Below, piece by piece: positions 55,160 to 64,000 of a DNA stretch of 64,000 nucleotides. The DNA comes from Methylomonas sp. ZR1. Lineage in GTDB: Bacteria > Pseudomonadota > Gammaproteobacteria > Methylococcales > Methylomonadaceae. Numbering within the stretch: position 1 is the first letter of the stretch; each line of letters starts with the position of its first letter. The stretch is taken from NCBI RefSeq assembly GCF_013141865.1, contig NZ_RCST01000001.1, forward strand, positions 992,001 to 1,056,000, written 5' to 3'. The translations under genes were made by a program, and so were the position numbers. The notes under the pieces are model-generated. The model saw nothing but the letters and a program-made list of their open reading frames with translations, was not told where the DNA came from and ran no database searches.

Positions 55160-55483
55160 ATGAAAAACCTTAATGTCGCATTGGTAAGACTGCTGCAGTT
55201 TGTGGTGTTCGCGCTGTTCACATTCATCGTATTGTTGTACTTCGGTACTTTGATTTTGTTGCCGCTGGATATAGTGGTGTTGATTACCAAAATGCTGCAT
55301 ATGGTAGGTATCGGTACCTTGTTCGGTGCGATTGTTGCCGTGCCGGTAGTGGCTTACATGGGCAAAATTGTTTACAGCACACCAGGGTTGATTCAAATGA
55401 TCGTCGAGAATGGAATCGATTTAGCCAATACCGGCAAGCAACGGGTTGAAGCGTTCAACAAAATTGCTGAAGCGGTTAAATAG
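55160..55483 (+). CDS. Small membrane protein of unknown function
   Basis: A 107-residue protein with two hydrophobic segments (about 9-30 and 37-67) and a C-terminal amphipathic part ending QRVEAFNKIAEAVK. No motif or family is recognised. It is well separated from its neighbours and followed at once by a strong intrinsic terminator, so it is a single-gene transcript. The ribosome binding site is weak. Confidence 0.75.
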   Translation: MKNLNVALVRLLQFVVFALFTFIVLLYFGTLILLPLDIVVLITKMLHMVGIGTLFGAIVAVPVVAYMGKIVYSTPGLIQMIVENGIDLANTGKQRVEAFNKIAEAVK

Positions 55484-55503
55484 ACTGCTCAACGCAATCT
55501 TAG

Positions 55504-55529
55504 AAAAGGGGCTTGCAAGCCCCTTTTTT
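55504..55529 (+). terminator. Rho-independent terminator of the small membrane protein gene
   Basis: The arms AAAAGGGGCTT (55504-55514) and AAGCCCCTTTT (55517-55527) are perfectly complementary and run into T residues up to 55529. It begins 20 bases after the stop codon. Confidence 0.92.
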
Positions 55530-55976
55530 GTGCCTGTCGGTTTGCCGAACATTGATTATTTTCCGAAATGGTTGCGCGGTCCGGCGGCTTGAATAATGGT
55601 ATTTGGCCCGGTAAATTCCCTGGTAGCCGGCCAGATCCCCGGCGTTTATCAGCTGTCGGAATTTTTTACAGCAGCTTTTTTGCAAGCAAACAAACTGGTT
55701 CAGTTGATTTTTTCGATTTCACTCTATTAGCTGCTCAAATTCTGCAAATTGGCGTATTAAGCAGCTGTTGTATCGGTAAAGCGGATGGTTAGCGTCAATG
55801 GCTAAGTCGAGAAAATTTACACCTGACGGTTCGACTTTTGCGGGGTTTGGTCTGCGGCTAATAAAAGTCTTTTAAGTACATAAGCTTGTGTTCTGTGCGT
55901 ATGTTTTTTGCTTAACTTTTAACGTAAAAAATTTGTTAAATAATCCTGTAAGTATGCGTAAAGCAAGGGGAAGATT
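55530..55976. other. Intergenic region before the zinc-finger-like small gene
   Basis: About 450 bases with no supported gene. The last 80 bases are A/T-rich and probably carry the promoter of the small gene at 55977. Short open frames here lack ribosome binding sites or overlap the terminator. Confidence 0.5.
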
Positions 55977-56141
55977 ATGGACGCAAAGAAATTAGATACA
56001 TCAACTAAAAGCAGAAATGACGAGCACTGCGACCACCCGTCCTTAGCCAAAGAATATGTCTCCGGCGTACCCACCGGAAACTTTGTTTGCGCACAATGCG
56101 GTCGTCATCTGACTTCAATTATCAGAACATCCAAAAAGTAA
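55977..56141 (+). CDS. 54-residue zinc-finger-like protein
   Basis: A short gene with an AGGGGA ribosome binding site five bases before the ATG. The protein starts MDAKKLDTSTKSRNDEHCDH and has FVCAQCGRHLT near the end, giving Cys18, His20, Cys38 and Cys41. This C-x-H...C-x2-C spacing suggests a small zinc-binding module, perhaps a regulator or RNA/DNA-binding factor. The family is not recognised. A terminator 290 bases downstream may end its transcript. Confidence 0.65.
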   Translation: MDAKKLDTSTKSRNDEHCDHPSLAKEYVSGVPTGNFVCAQCGRHLTSIIRTSKK

Positions 56142-56433
56142 ATTCTGCCGATTCCGCGCATGCCTTCACCGGTATGCGCTTTCAGGATCATTCTTCCAAC
56201 CTTCAATTACTTTCCGGTAACGCTAGGCTTTGGCTGGCAGTGCTTTCTTGCGGCTTGAATTTACTGTCTTTGATTGATGGCCGGCTATCCCAGGGATGCA
56301 CGATGCGCCTGGCTGCAGGTTGCAAAAATCTTCAAACAGGCGCAATCTTGGAGCTGTGGTACTACGGCTATTCAGGGCGTGTGCAACACGTTTTTCTGAT
56401 TTAGCGGTGTGAGCTTAATTCAACCCCACAAAC
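56142..56433. other. Untranslated stretch or possible small RNA before a terminator
   Basis: Between the 54-residue gene and a strong terminator lie about 290 bases without a supported gene. A 105-codon frame (56087-56404) begins inside the small gene and has no ribosome binding site. The region could be a long 3' UTR or encode a small RNA. Confidence 0.4.
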
Positions 56434-56467
56434 AGCCAGTGCAGGTCAATGCGCACTGGCTTTTTTT
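56434..56467 (+). terminator. Rho-independent terminator upstream of cysK
   Basis: A 9-bp perfect stem, AGCCAGTGC (56434-56442) with GCACTGGCT (56453-56461), has a ten-base loop and is followed by T residues to 56467. It ends a plus-strand transcript shortly before cysK. Confidence 0.9.
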
Positions 56468-56494
56468 GGACTATCCATTTTGAAGGAAAATGTT

Positions 56495-57472
56495 ATGGCA
56501 TATTGGTATCCCGACAATTCACAGTCTATCGGCAAAACACCGCTGGTCAGGCTTAACCGTATTACCGACGGCGCTCAAGTCACCCTGTTAGCTAAAGTCG
56601 AGGGGCGTAACCCTGGATATTCGGTGAAATGCCGCATCGGCGCGGCAATGATCAACGATGCGCAACAGCGCGGCCTGCTGGGACCCGGCAAAGAGTTAAT
56701 CGAGCCAACCAGCGGCAATACCGGCATCGCACTGGCCTTTGTCGCCGCCGCCCGCGGCATTCCGTTGACTTTAACGATGCCGGATACCATGAGTATCGAG
56801 CGCCGCAAATTACTGGTGGCCTACGGCGCCAAACTGGTGCTGACCGAGGGCGCCAAAGGCATGAAAGGTGCCATTGCCAAGGCTGAAGAGATTGTCGCTT
56901 CCGATCCTGAGCGCTATGTACTGTTGCAGCAGTTCAAAAACCCCGCCAATCCGCAAATCCACGAGCAGACCACCGGTCCGGAAATTTGGCACGATAGCGA
57001 CGGTGCAGTCGATATTTTAGTGGCCGGCGTCGGCACCGGCGGCACCATTACCGGCGTGTCGCGCTATATCAAACTCACGCAAAGCAAACCCATCGTTTCT
57101 ATCGCCGTGGAGCCGGAAGCTAGCCCGGTGTTGACTCAGTATCGCAGCGGCCAAGATATACAGCCTGGGCCGCATAAAATTCAGGGCATAGGGGCCGGAT
57201 TTGTGCCCGATGTATTGGATTTATCCATGATCGATGCCATCGAGCAAGTCAGTAATGACGAAGCGATTGAGTATGCGCGGCGTTTGGCGCGGGAAGAAGG
57301 CTTGTTATCCGGAATTTCCTGCGGCGCAGCGGTCGCGGCGGCAGTGCGCGTGGCAAAACGGCCGGAAAATGTCGGCAAGACCATTGTGGTGGTACTGCCG
57401 GACTCCGGCGAGCGGTATTTGAGCTCTGCTTTATTCGAAGGCTTGTTCGATGCGCAGGGCGTGGCGGTTTGA
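56495..57472 (+). CDS. cysK: Cysteine synthase A (O-acetylserine sulfhydrylase)
   Basis: CysK makes L-cysteine from O-acetylserine and sulfide with PLP. The 325-residue protein has the PLP lysine in [10 protein letters not shown], the substrate loop [10 protein letters not shown] and the PLP phosphate loop [11 protein letters not shown]. It follows E. coli CysK closely ([27 protein letters not shown]), and is CysK, not CysM, by these segments. The start is ATG 56495 with AAGGA seven bases upstream; a TTG 15 bases earlier is disregarded. The preceding terminator makes it an independent transcript. Confidence 0.95.
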   Translation: MAYWYPDNSQSIGKTPLVRLNRITDGAQVTLLAKVEGRNPGYSVKCRIGAAMINDAQQRGLLGPGKELIEPTSGNTGIALAFVAAARGIPLTLTMPDTMSIERRKLLVAYGAKLVLTEGAKGMKGAIAKAEEIVASDPERYVLLQQFKNPANPQIHEQTTGPEIWHDSDGAVDILVAGVGTGGTITGVSRYIKLTQSKPIVSIAVEPEASPVLTQYRSGQDIQPGPHKIQGIGAGFVPDVLDLSMIDAIEQVSNDEAIEYARRLAREEGLLSGISCGAAVAAAVRVAKRPENVGKTIVVVLPDSGERYLSSALFEGLFDAQGVAV

Positions 57473-57836
57473 GTCGGCGCTGAAGTTAAGGGGCAGTGGC
57501 TAAGGTTTTTGTAAAAGCTTGGCAAACTGGCTGCTGCCCCCTTTGTATTTCCGCTATATGCATTATTAGGTCGAAACATCATTTTGGCCGGTAGCTGAAA
57601 TATTTCTGTATTGTGCAAAATGCGGCTGAATAATAAACAGGGAAGTCCGGTGTTCAGGGCAAAGCGGGAGGATTGAGATTGTTGACTTACCGCTATCGAC
57701 CCCAAGCCGCCCTTGATCAACTCCAGTAACGACTGACCGTTATCGATACCTTCCCGAACATTCGAAGCGCCTTAACTATTACTTAAATCTTGATCATTTA
57801 CACTGTTGGCCAGATGAAGAAACTTTAAAGGTCAAC
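57473..57836. other. Intergenic region between cysK and the two-component operon
   Basis: The 364 bases contain one possible long-loop hairpin near the cysK end (57488-57544) and presumably the promoter of the downstream efflux operon. No gene or clear operator is seen. Confidence 0.5.
57488..57544 (+). terminator. Weak candidate terminator of cysK
   Basis: GGGGCAG (57490-57496) can pair with CTGCCCC (57534-57540) across a loop of 37 bases, followed by CTTT. The long loop and short T-run make it a weak candidate. Confidence 0.3.
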
Positions 57837-58502
57837 ATGCGTTTGATATTAGCGGAAGACGATCCGATGATCGGCCAGTCGATACGGGATGGATTGCAGT
57901 TGGATGGCTTCGTGGTCGATTGGGTAAAAGACGGGGAACAAGCCAAACAAGCCTTATCTTATGCGGCGAGTGAGTACGCTTTATTGTTGCTCGACTTAGG
58001 GCTTCCGCGCCTATCCGGCCAGGAGCTACTGGTCGAACTTCGTAAATCCGGCAACGCCATCCCCGTGTTAATCCTAACAGCACGCGATGGGCTAAGTGAT
58101 CGAGTCGCCGGTCTCAATAGCGGCGCCGACGATTATCTAGTCAAACCGTTTGCCCTGGAAGAACTCGTTGCCCGTATTCATGCGCTGGTACGCAGAAGTG
58201 CTGGACGCGGCACTTCAGACATTGAATACGGCGCCTTGCGCATTAACCCGCTGAGTCACGAGGCCTGGTTACGCGAAACCTTGGTAGACTTATCCGCCCG
58301 CGAGTTCGCATTGCTACATGCTTTGATGGAACAGCCGGGTGCTGTACTGTCTCGTCCGCAATTGGAAGAGCGCCTCTATGGATGGGGCCAGGAAGTGGCG
58401 AGTAATGCGGTCGATGTCCACCTGCACAATCTGCGCCGCAAACTCGGTGCCGACATTATTTTTAATGTCCGTGGCGTCGGTTTTAAAGTGGTGAAGCCAT
58501 GA
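57837..58502 (+). CDS. OmpR/PhoB-family response regulator
   Basis: A 221-residue two-component regulator. The receiver domain has the acidic pair Asp8/Asp9, phosphoacceptor Asp53 (LLLLDLGLP) and Lys103 (LVKPF). The winged-helix DNA-binding domain follows (about 125-220, with SAREFALLHAL and VDVHLHNLRRKLG). It is of the QseB/PmrA-like type. It overlaps the kinase gene by four bases and heads an operon with TolC-like, adaptor and RND genes, so it probably controls metal or drug efflux. Confidence 0.93.
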   Translation: MRLILAEDDPMIGQSIRDGLQLDGFVVDWVKDGEQAKQALSYAASEYALLLLDLGLPRLSGQELLVELRKSGNAIPVLILTARDGLSDRVAGLNSGADDYLVKPFALEELVARIHALVRRSAGRGTSDIEYGALRINPLSHEAWLRETLVDLSAREFALLHALMEQPGAVLSRPQLEERLYGWGQEVASNAVDVHLHNLRRKLGADIIFNVRGVGFKVVKP

Positions 58503-59824
58503 CTACTTCTATTCGCAACCGGCTAACCTTTTGGTTAATACCCGTCTTGCTGGTTGCCGGTATCACGTTTGCCGTGCCGACTTGGCTGAACGTTCACGAA
58601 GAAATTGACGAACTATTCGACAAGGTGTTGCGTGAAGCAGCTTATTCCTTGTCCCATTCAAACAGCTTGCAAGATGTTAAACCCAACACAAACAGCTCTG
58701 GTTTAAACAGCGATGGCATTGACCTAGTCAGTCAGATCCGTGGCCCGGATGGTCGAATTCTGTTTCGATCCCATTCGTTTTCGCCATTACCGCAAGGCGG
58801 AAAACTGGGATACGACACGCTTAACTGGCAGAACCAAGACTGGCGAGTATTTAATTTAAAAACCGATAGTGGATTTGTCCAGGTCGCTCAAACGACGCAA
58901 GAACGCCGTGAAACCGCCAACGAAGTTGCCTTGCATGTATTGACGCCGTTACTGATTTTACTGCCGGGATTAGCTTTATGGGTTGGCTGGGCGATTGGTC
59001 GCGGTTTAGCGCCATTGGCTCAAGTCGCTGAAGCGGTGGCGTGTCGCAATCCTCATTCATTAGTTCCGATTCCGAATAAGGGCTTACCGGAAGAAGTTAG
59101 CATCTTAGTCAGCGCAATAAACACGCTGCTGAGTCAATTGGATCAGGCACTGGCGACGCAGCGCCAGTTTACTGCCGATGCGGCGCACGAACTGCGCAGT
59201 CCGCTCACTGCACTGTCCTTGCAGGCACAACTGGCCGAGCGTGCCACTGAACCCGCTCAGCGTGATCACGCTATGCAAACCTTACGGCAAGGTATAGCCC
59301 GTGCCAGTCATCTGGTTCAGCAATTGCTGATTTTGGCTCGCCTCGATCCGGAGGCTGGCGATTATCCGCTCACCCCGCTGTTTTTGGATGATTTGGCGCG
59401 GAACGTGGTAGCCGATTTTGCCCCGCAAGCCGCCCATCGCCACATCGATCTCGGCCTGTCGCGCGCGGATCATGTCAGGGTTGCCGGTACCGAAGAGGCG
59501 CTGCGCATTCTGCTCGGCAATCTGCTCGATAACGCCATCCGCTATTCACCAGCAGATGCACGGATTGACGTCAGTGTCACCTCCGAAGCCACTGCGATTC
59601 GTCTGGAAGTCAACGACACCGGCCCAGGTATTGCCTTGGATGAGCGGGCTCGCGTGTTCGACCGCTTCTACCGAGTATTGAACAGCGCCGAATCCGGCAG
59701 TGGTCTTGGCTTATCCATTGTGCGGCGAATAGCCGAGCAGCATCAGGCTGATATTAGGCTGGCCGATGGGGATGGTGGCATTGGCCTCAAAGTGATTGTG
59801 ACGTTCCCGGAGGCGAGCGCATGA
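58499..59824 (+). CDS. Sensor histidine kinase
   Basis: A 441-residue membrane kinase. One helix lies near the N-terminus (about 10-30), a periplasmic sensor domain follows, and a second helix is at about 146-168. A HAMP-like linker leads to the H-box FTADAAHELRSPLTAL (His230). The ATPase domain has the N-box LLGNLLDNAIRYS, G1 NDTGPGI, F-box VFDRFYR and G2 SGLGLSIV. It pairs with the adjacent regulator (four-base overlap) and overlaps the next gene. The sensed signal, probably periplasmic, is unknown. Confidence 0.93.
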   Translation: MTTSIRNRLTFWLIPVLLVAGITFAVPTWLNVHEEIDELFDKVLREAAYSLSHSNSLQDVKPNTNSSGLNSDGIDLVSQIRGPDGRILFRSHSFSPLPQGGKLGYDTLNWQNQDWRVFNLKTDSGFVQVAQTTQERRETANEVALHVLTPLLILLPGLALWVGWAIGRGLAPLAQVAEAVACRNPHSLVPIPNKGLPEEVSILVSAINTLLSQLDQALATQRQFTADAAHELRSPLTALSLQAQLAERATEPAQRDHAMQTLRQGIARASHLVQQLLILARLDPEAGDYPLTPLFLDDLARNVVADFAPQAAHRHIDLGLSRADHVRVAGTEEALRILLGNLLDNAIRYSPADARIDVSVTSEATAIRLEVNDTGPGIALDERARVFDRFYRVLNSAESGSGLGLSIVRRIAEQHQADIRLADGDGGIGLKVIVTFPEASA

Positions 59825-61143
59825 CGCCTTTTGTTTCCGGCCATTTCCCAATAACGCTTCTCGCTTTGTCGTTGACGGCCTGTACCTCGCAGGGCATGGG
59901 TTTGAGTGACGTCGCTAACGATCTGGAACAACGTACCGGTCAGCATTTTGCCGAAACCGGTGCCGACGAAACCGCATGGCCCGCCAATATCTCTTTGAAT
60001 GACGGCTTAGCCGATGACGAGTTGGTCAGTTTGGCGCTATGGAACAATGCGGCCTTTCGCGCGACCTTGGCGGATTTAGGCCTGTCTCGCGCCGATCTAG
60101 TGCAAGCTGGAATGCTGCCCAACCCCACTTTTTCGATGTTGATACCTTGGGGAGCAAAACCTTTGGAACTGACGATACGCTATCCCTTGGAAATTTTCTG
60201 GTTGCGCCCGCAACGGGTCGAGTTGGCTAAATTGGATGTTGAACAAACCGCGCAACGCCTGGTGCAGACTGGATTGGACTTGATTCGCGACGTCAGATTG
60301 GCGCATGCCGAGCTAACGTTAGCCAAAGAACGCCTGCAACTGGCTCAAACCGCTGTAAGCCTGAGTCACAATATCGCCGAACTCACACAAGCTAGGTTGC
60401 GCGCCGGCGATGCCAGCGAACTGGAAGTCACCAATGCGCAAGTCGATGGCCTGCAAGCCCAGGAACAACAAAGCCGCCTGCAACACGATTGCGAGATAGC
60501 GAATGAGCGTTTACGGCATCTGGTCGGCCTGAGTCTGGAACAGTGGCCCAATGCCATCAGTACGGAAGCCTCAGCCAATGGCGAAAAATTTGAGTCGGAA
60601 AAACTGGTCGCGGAGGCGTTACTGGCTCGCCCCGATCTACGTGCCGCAGAAATTAATGTAGAAGCCGCTGGCGAACGTATCGGCTTGGCGCGCGCCGAGG
60701 TATTTAATTTCACCGCCAGCCTCAACGCTAAGCAAGTCAACGGGCCTTTATTGGCAGGACCAGGCTTAGACGTAACATTGCCTATCGTTAATCAAAATCA
60801 AGGTGGCGTCGCCCAAGCCCAGGCACGCTTTGACAAGGCCGCCAGGCAATATGTCGCCACCCGACAACGGATTGCCTTGGATGTCCGCGAAGCCCATGCC
60901 CGATTGCAACAGGCCAGTGAAAGTCTGAAACAGTGGCAACAGACTATCCTGCCGCCGCTGCAAGCCGCCATACAGGATGCTGAAAACGCTTACGCGGTAG
61001 GCAATGTCACCTACCTCTTCGTACTCGAAACCCAACGCCGTTGGCTGGACGCGCAATTAAAAACCGCGCAAGCCGCCGCCGATTTACGCCGCGCCCGCGC
61101 AGAACTGGAACGCAGCGTCGGCCAGCGTCTGCAGCCTGCTTAA
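59821..61143 (+). CDS. TolC-family outer membrane efflux lipoprotein (CzcC-like)
   Basis: A 440-residue outer membrane channel protein. The N-terminus has a lipobox (LSLTAC, Cys21), so it is probably a lipoprotein. Two TolC repeats contain the typical helices (AHAELTLAKERLQLAQTAVS and RLRAGDASELEVTNAQ in the first half, KAARQYVATRQRIALDV in the second). It forms the outer tunnel of a three-part efflux pump with the two following genes. ATG overlaps the kinase stop by four bases. Confidence 0.88.
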   Translation: MTPFVSGHFPITLLALSLTACTSQGMGLSDVANDLEQRTGQHFAETGADETAWPANISLNDGLADDELVSLALWNNAAFRATLADLGLSRADLVQAGMLPNPTFSMLIPWGAKPLELTIRYPLEIFWLRPQRVELAKLDVEQTAQRLVQTGLDLIRDVRLAHAELTLAKERLQLAQTAVSLSHNIAELTQARLRAGDASELEVTNAQVDGLQAQEQQSRLQHDCEIANERLRHLVGLSLEQWPNAISTEASANGEKFESEKLVAEALLARPDLRAAEINVEAAGERIGLARAEVFNFTASLNAKQVNGPLLAGPGLDVTLPIVNQNQGGVAQAQARFDKAARQYVATRQRIALDVREAHARLQQASESLKQWQQTILPPLQAAIQDAENAYAVGNVTYLFVLETQRRWLDAQLKTAQAAADLRRARAELERSVGQRLQPA

Positions 61144-61177
61144 CTTACACATTACAGGACTCAAAGGTCGGATATTT

Positions 61178-62224
61178 ATGAACCTCGCGCATCCAAACCA
61201 CAAGCCATCGACTTGTCGGCTCCTGCTGCCAGCTTTATTACTATTGGCTGGCAATCTACCGGCCGCCGAATCAACATCGCCGCCGCCTGCCAAAATAGAA
61301 AACCCGGTCAAGGAAAGTAATCTGACACAAGTCGTTTTGGCACCCGAAGCCACGAAGCGGTTGGGCATCGTTAACACTAAAATTGAAAAACGACCACTGA
61401 CGCGCACGCGGTTGTTCGGGGGCGAGATCACGCTACCGGCCTTGAACGGTTCGGGAAAAGCTAACAAGCAATCGGTTTATACCATCTTGCCATCGCTGGC
61501 ACCGGCGGAACTAGTGCGTTTGGCGCAATCACAAATCGATGCCGATGGTCAGGTGGAACAGGCCAAGGTGCAAGTGCAAGCCGCGCAGATAGCCTTGAAT
61601 CGCACCGAACAGATGCGCCGCGACAAGGTGGGCACCGAACGCTCGGTCGATGATGCACGAATACAGCTAGGCTTGGCCGAGGCCAATCTGAAAACCGCGC
61701 ACGAACGCCGCGATTTGCTTGGTCCCGCGCTGTTAGACGTCAACAACCGCAGCACGTTTTGGGTGCGGGTGCCGGTCTATGTTGATGATTTATCGGGATT
61801 GAACGCCACCGCCCAAGCCCGTGTTGGCGGGCTAAAAGATTCGCCTGAAAATGTCTATCTTCCTGCCTTGCCGGTCGCGGCGCCGCCTTCGGCTAATCCG
61901 GCTGCCGCCACTGTCGATCTGTTCTATGCGGTAAAAAATTCGGATGCCGCATTCCGCCCCGGTCAGCGGGTCGGTGTCTCAATCCCGTTGCGTAGCGAAG
62001 ACGAAAATCTCGTCGTACCCTGGTCGGCGATTGTGCATGATGTAAGTGGTGGCAGCTGGATATATCAAGTGTTGGAAACTAATAGGTATATGCGCCGACG
62101 GGTACAGGTATTGCGGGTGGTTGACGATCAAGCCGCCATAACGGGCGACATCGTGGCGGGTATCGAAGTGGTTACTTCCGGTGTGGCCGAATTGTTCGGC
62201 ACCGAATTTGGAGTCGGCAAATGA
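61178..62224 (+). CDS. RND efflux periplasmic adaptor subunit (CzcB/CusB-like)
   Basis: A 348-residue membrane-fusion protein that links the RND pump to the outer channel. A signal peptide ([18 protein letters not shown]) is followed by the beta-barrel and lipoyl parts. The alpha hairpin is recognisable in [20 protein letters not shown] and [14 protein letters not shown]. The middle part is shorter than in many adaptors, and the second lipoyl half is not clear to me. It overlaps the pump gene by four bases (ATGA). Confidence 0.83.
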   Translation: MNLAHPNHKPSTCRLLLPALLLLAGNLPAAESTSPPPAKIENPVKESNLTQVVLAPEATKRLGIVNTKIEKRPLTRTRLFGGEITLPALNGSGKANKQSVYTILPSLAPAELVRLAQSQIDADGQVEQAKVQVQAAQIALNRTEQMRRDKVGTERSVDDARIQLGLAEANLKTAHERRDLLGPALLDVNNRSTFWVRVPVYVDDLSGLNATAQARVGGLKDSPENVYLPALPVAAPPSANPAAATVDLFYAVKNSDAAFRPGQRVGVSIPLRSEDENLVVPWSAIVHDVSGGSWIYQVLETNRYMRRRVQVLRVVDDQAAITGDIVAGIEVVTSGVAELFGTEFGVGK

Positions 62225-64000
62225 TGCGCTGGTTGATTACCGTTGCCTTACGCCAACGTCTACTAGTGTTGGCCTTGGCTGTGGTACTGGTGATATTGGG
62301 TGTGCAAGCCGCCCGACAAATGCCGCTGGACGTGTTCCCGGAATTCGCACCGCCGCTGGTGGAAATCCAGACTGAAGCACCCGGATTGTCCACCGAGGAA
62401 GTGGAAAGCGTGATCACCGTGCCCTTGGAAAACGCAGTCAACGGCACGGCCTGGCTAAAAACCCTACGTTCCAAGTCGGTGTTGGGTCTGTCGTCAGTGG
62501 TCTGTATCTTTCAGGAGGGCACGGATTTGATGCGAGCCAGGCAGTTGGTGCAGGAGCGCATCGCCACCATCACACCACGCCTACCCGCTGTTGCTCGCGC
62601 ACCGGTGATGCTATCGCCGTTATCGTCCACCAGTCGGGCGCTGAAGATTGGCGTTTCATCGAAAAAACTATCGCAGATGGAATTGTCCGAATTGGCTTTG
62701 TGGACCATTCGCCCACGCTTGATGGCGGTGCCGGGTGTGGCCAACGTAGCCATTTGGGGGCAACGTGATCGGCAGTTACAGGTACTGGTCGATCCTGATC
62801 GCCTGGCCGCCAACGGCGTGACGCTGGATTCGGTGGTGCGTGCGGCGGGCGATGCTGCCACCGTATCGGCTGGGGGTTTTGTCGATCTACCCAATCAACG
62901 CCTGCCGGTGACCCATGTGTCTTCGCTGCAAACACTGGACGATATGGCCCGCACCGTGGTGCAGTTCACTGGCGGTGCGCCGTTGCGCTTGGGCGATGTG
63001 GCTGAAATCGTTGAAAGTCATCCGCCGCCGATTGGCGATGCGGTGATCAACGATGGGCCGGGCTTGCTCCTGATCGTCGAAAAACAACCCTGGGGCAATA
63101 CCTTGGATGTGACTCGCAAGGTAGAAGCGACCTTGGCGGCTTTGCAACCCGGTCTGCATGAGGTCGACATCGATCCGACTATCTTTCGTCCGGCAACCTT
63201 CATTGAACGTTCGTTAAATAATTTAAGCGACGCGTTGATATTGGGCTGCATACTTGTCGCCGTGATTTTGATTGCCTTTTTGTTCGAGTGGCGTACCGCT
63301 GTGATCAGCCTGTCGGCGATTCCGCTGTCGCTGCTGACGGCTGCGGTGGTGCTTTATTTGCGCGGCGGCACGCTTAACACCATGGTACTGGCCGGCCTGG
63401 TGATTGCAGTCGGTGAAGTGGTGGATGATGCGATTATCGACGTCGAAAACATCATGCGCAGGTTGCGGTTGAACCGAGAGGCAGTGCATCCGCTGTCAAC
63501 TTTCCGGGTGGTCCTGAAGGCCTCGCTGGAAGTGCGTAGTGCGGTAGTGTTTGCCAGTTTGATCGTCGCACTGGTGTTCGTGCCGGTGTTTTTCCTGGAC
63601 GGCTTGGCCGGCACCTTTTTTAGGCCACTGGCGTTTTCCTATTTATTGGCGATTTTGGCTTCGCTGCTGGTGGCGCTGACCGTGACGCCGGCCTTGTGCC
63701 TGATGCTGCTGCCGAATGCCAATCCGCGCCAAAGCGAAGCGCCGCTGACGCAGGTTTTAAAACGGCATTATCGGCAGCTCTTGCCGGCTATCGTCAGCCG
63801 TCCGCAATGGGCGACGGGTTTCCTGATGGTGGCTTTTATATCGACGGCTATCGCTTTACCGCGACTCGGTGAATCGTTTCTGCCCAACTTCAAGGAAACC
63901 GATTTTTTGATGCACTGGGTCGAAAAGCCTGGCACATCGCTGGAAGCCATGCGCCGCATTACCGTGCAAGTCAGCAAGGAACTCCGAGCAATTCCCGGTG
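62221..64000 (+). CDS. Heavy-metal/drug RND efflux pump, inner membrane subunit (partial)
   Basis: The first 593 codons of an RND permease (CzcA/CusA-like), running off the right edge. It starts [20 protein letters not shown], with the first membrane helix and a periplasmic porter loop ([12 protein letters not shown]). The helix-4 region contains [17 protein letters not shown], the RND proton-relay signature with two adjacent aspartates. Substrate (metal ions or drugs) is not decided by the visible part. The operon context is a two-component system plus the three pump parts. Confidence 0.92.
   Translation, partial: MMRWLITVALRQRLLVLALAVVLVILGVQAARQMPLDVFPEFAPPLVEIQTEAPGLSTEEVESVITVPLENAVNGTAWLKTLRSKSVLGLSSVVCIFQEGTDLMRARQLVQERIATITPRLPAVARAPVMLSPLSSTSRALKIGVSSKKLSQMELSELALWTIRPRLMAVPGVANVAIWGQRDRQLQVLVDPDRLAANGVTLDSVVRAAGDAATVSAGGFVDLPNQRLPVTHVSSLQTLDDMARTVVQFTGGAPLRLGDVAEIVESHPPPIGDAVINDGPGLLLIVEKQPWGNTLDVTRKVEATLAALQPGLHEVDIDPTIFRPATFIERSLNNLSDALILGCILVAVILIAFLFEWRTAVISLSAIPLSLLTAAVVLYLRGGTLNTMVLAGLVIAVGEVVDDAIIDVENIMRRLRLNREAVHPLSTFRVVLKASLEVRSAVVFASLIVALVFVPVFFLDGLAGTFFRPLAFSYLLAILASLLVALTVTPALCLMLLPNANPRQSEAPLTQVLKRHYRQLLPAIVSRPQWATGFLMVAFISTAIALPRLGESFLPNFKETDFLMHWVEKPGTSLEAMRRITVQVSKELRAIPG

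Noticed and set aside
56087..56404. 105-codon + frame after the zinc-finger-like gene
   Set aside because: It begins inside the 54-residue gene in another frame, lacks a ribosome binding site and has no recognisable protein pattern.

Overview
The window looks like a chromosomal segment of a gammaproteobacterium, most likely a methanotroph of the Methylomonas/Methylococcales type. The grounds are the rpsA-ihfB gene order, a complete cytochrome c maturation (ccm) operon running into hemN, a cytochrome P460, an exporter trio of the kind linked to PQQ-dependent catabolism, a PEP-CTERM protein and a Czc/Cus-like RND efflux operon. This assignment is inference; no rRNA or methane monooxygenase gene is present, and I found no tRNA, CRISPR array or intact insertion sequence.

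Layout. 1-5.8 kb: end of rpsA with its terminator, ihfB, two alpha/beta hydrolases, then ftsH and purEK on the minus strand. 5.9-14.1 kb: ccmABCDEFGHI-hemN, ten genes with overlapping or abutting ends. 14.4-28.1 kb: ald, a HerA-type ATPase, the beta-propeller/ABC exporter trio, prfC, a histone-deacetylase-like hydrolase, cytochrome P460, cstA and a leuB-like gene. 28.1-32.7 kb: an orphan gene, small gene remnants, a leuA/citramalate-synthase-like gene, a PEP-CTERM protein and the degenerate tail of a REP-associated transposase.

The accessory part is 32.8-50.3 kb. It holds (a) an operon of Trypco2-like protein, trypsin-like protease, MoxR-type AAA ATPase, a 984-residue protein ending in a formylglycine-generating-enzyme (FGE/SUMF1) fold, and a second FGE-fold protein. 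This matches the class of NTP-dependent bacterial conflict systems. The end of the 984-residue protein looks like the variable region of a diversity-generating retroelement target, although no reverse transcriptase is in the window. (b) An acyltransferase, PAP2 and PEP-synthase-like operon with no obvious described counterpart. (c) A degenerate tandem array of fifteen 21-bp units. (d) An A/T-rich two-gene cassette resembling the GAPS6a/GAPS6b anti-phage pair, bracketed by related repeat/hairpin elements.

50.3-64 kb returns to core genes: hrpA, a rhomboid protease, a small membrane protein, a 54-residue zinc-finger-like protein, cysK, and an operon of response regulator, sensor kinase, outer membrane factor, adaptor and RND pump that runs off the right edge.

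Start sites were adjusted wherever a Shine-Dalgarno sequence, family length or gene overlap argued for it. All family assignments come from reading the sequence; no database search was run.
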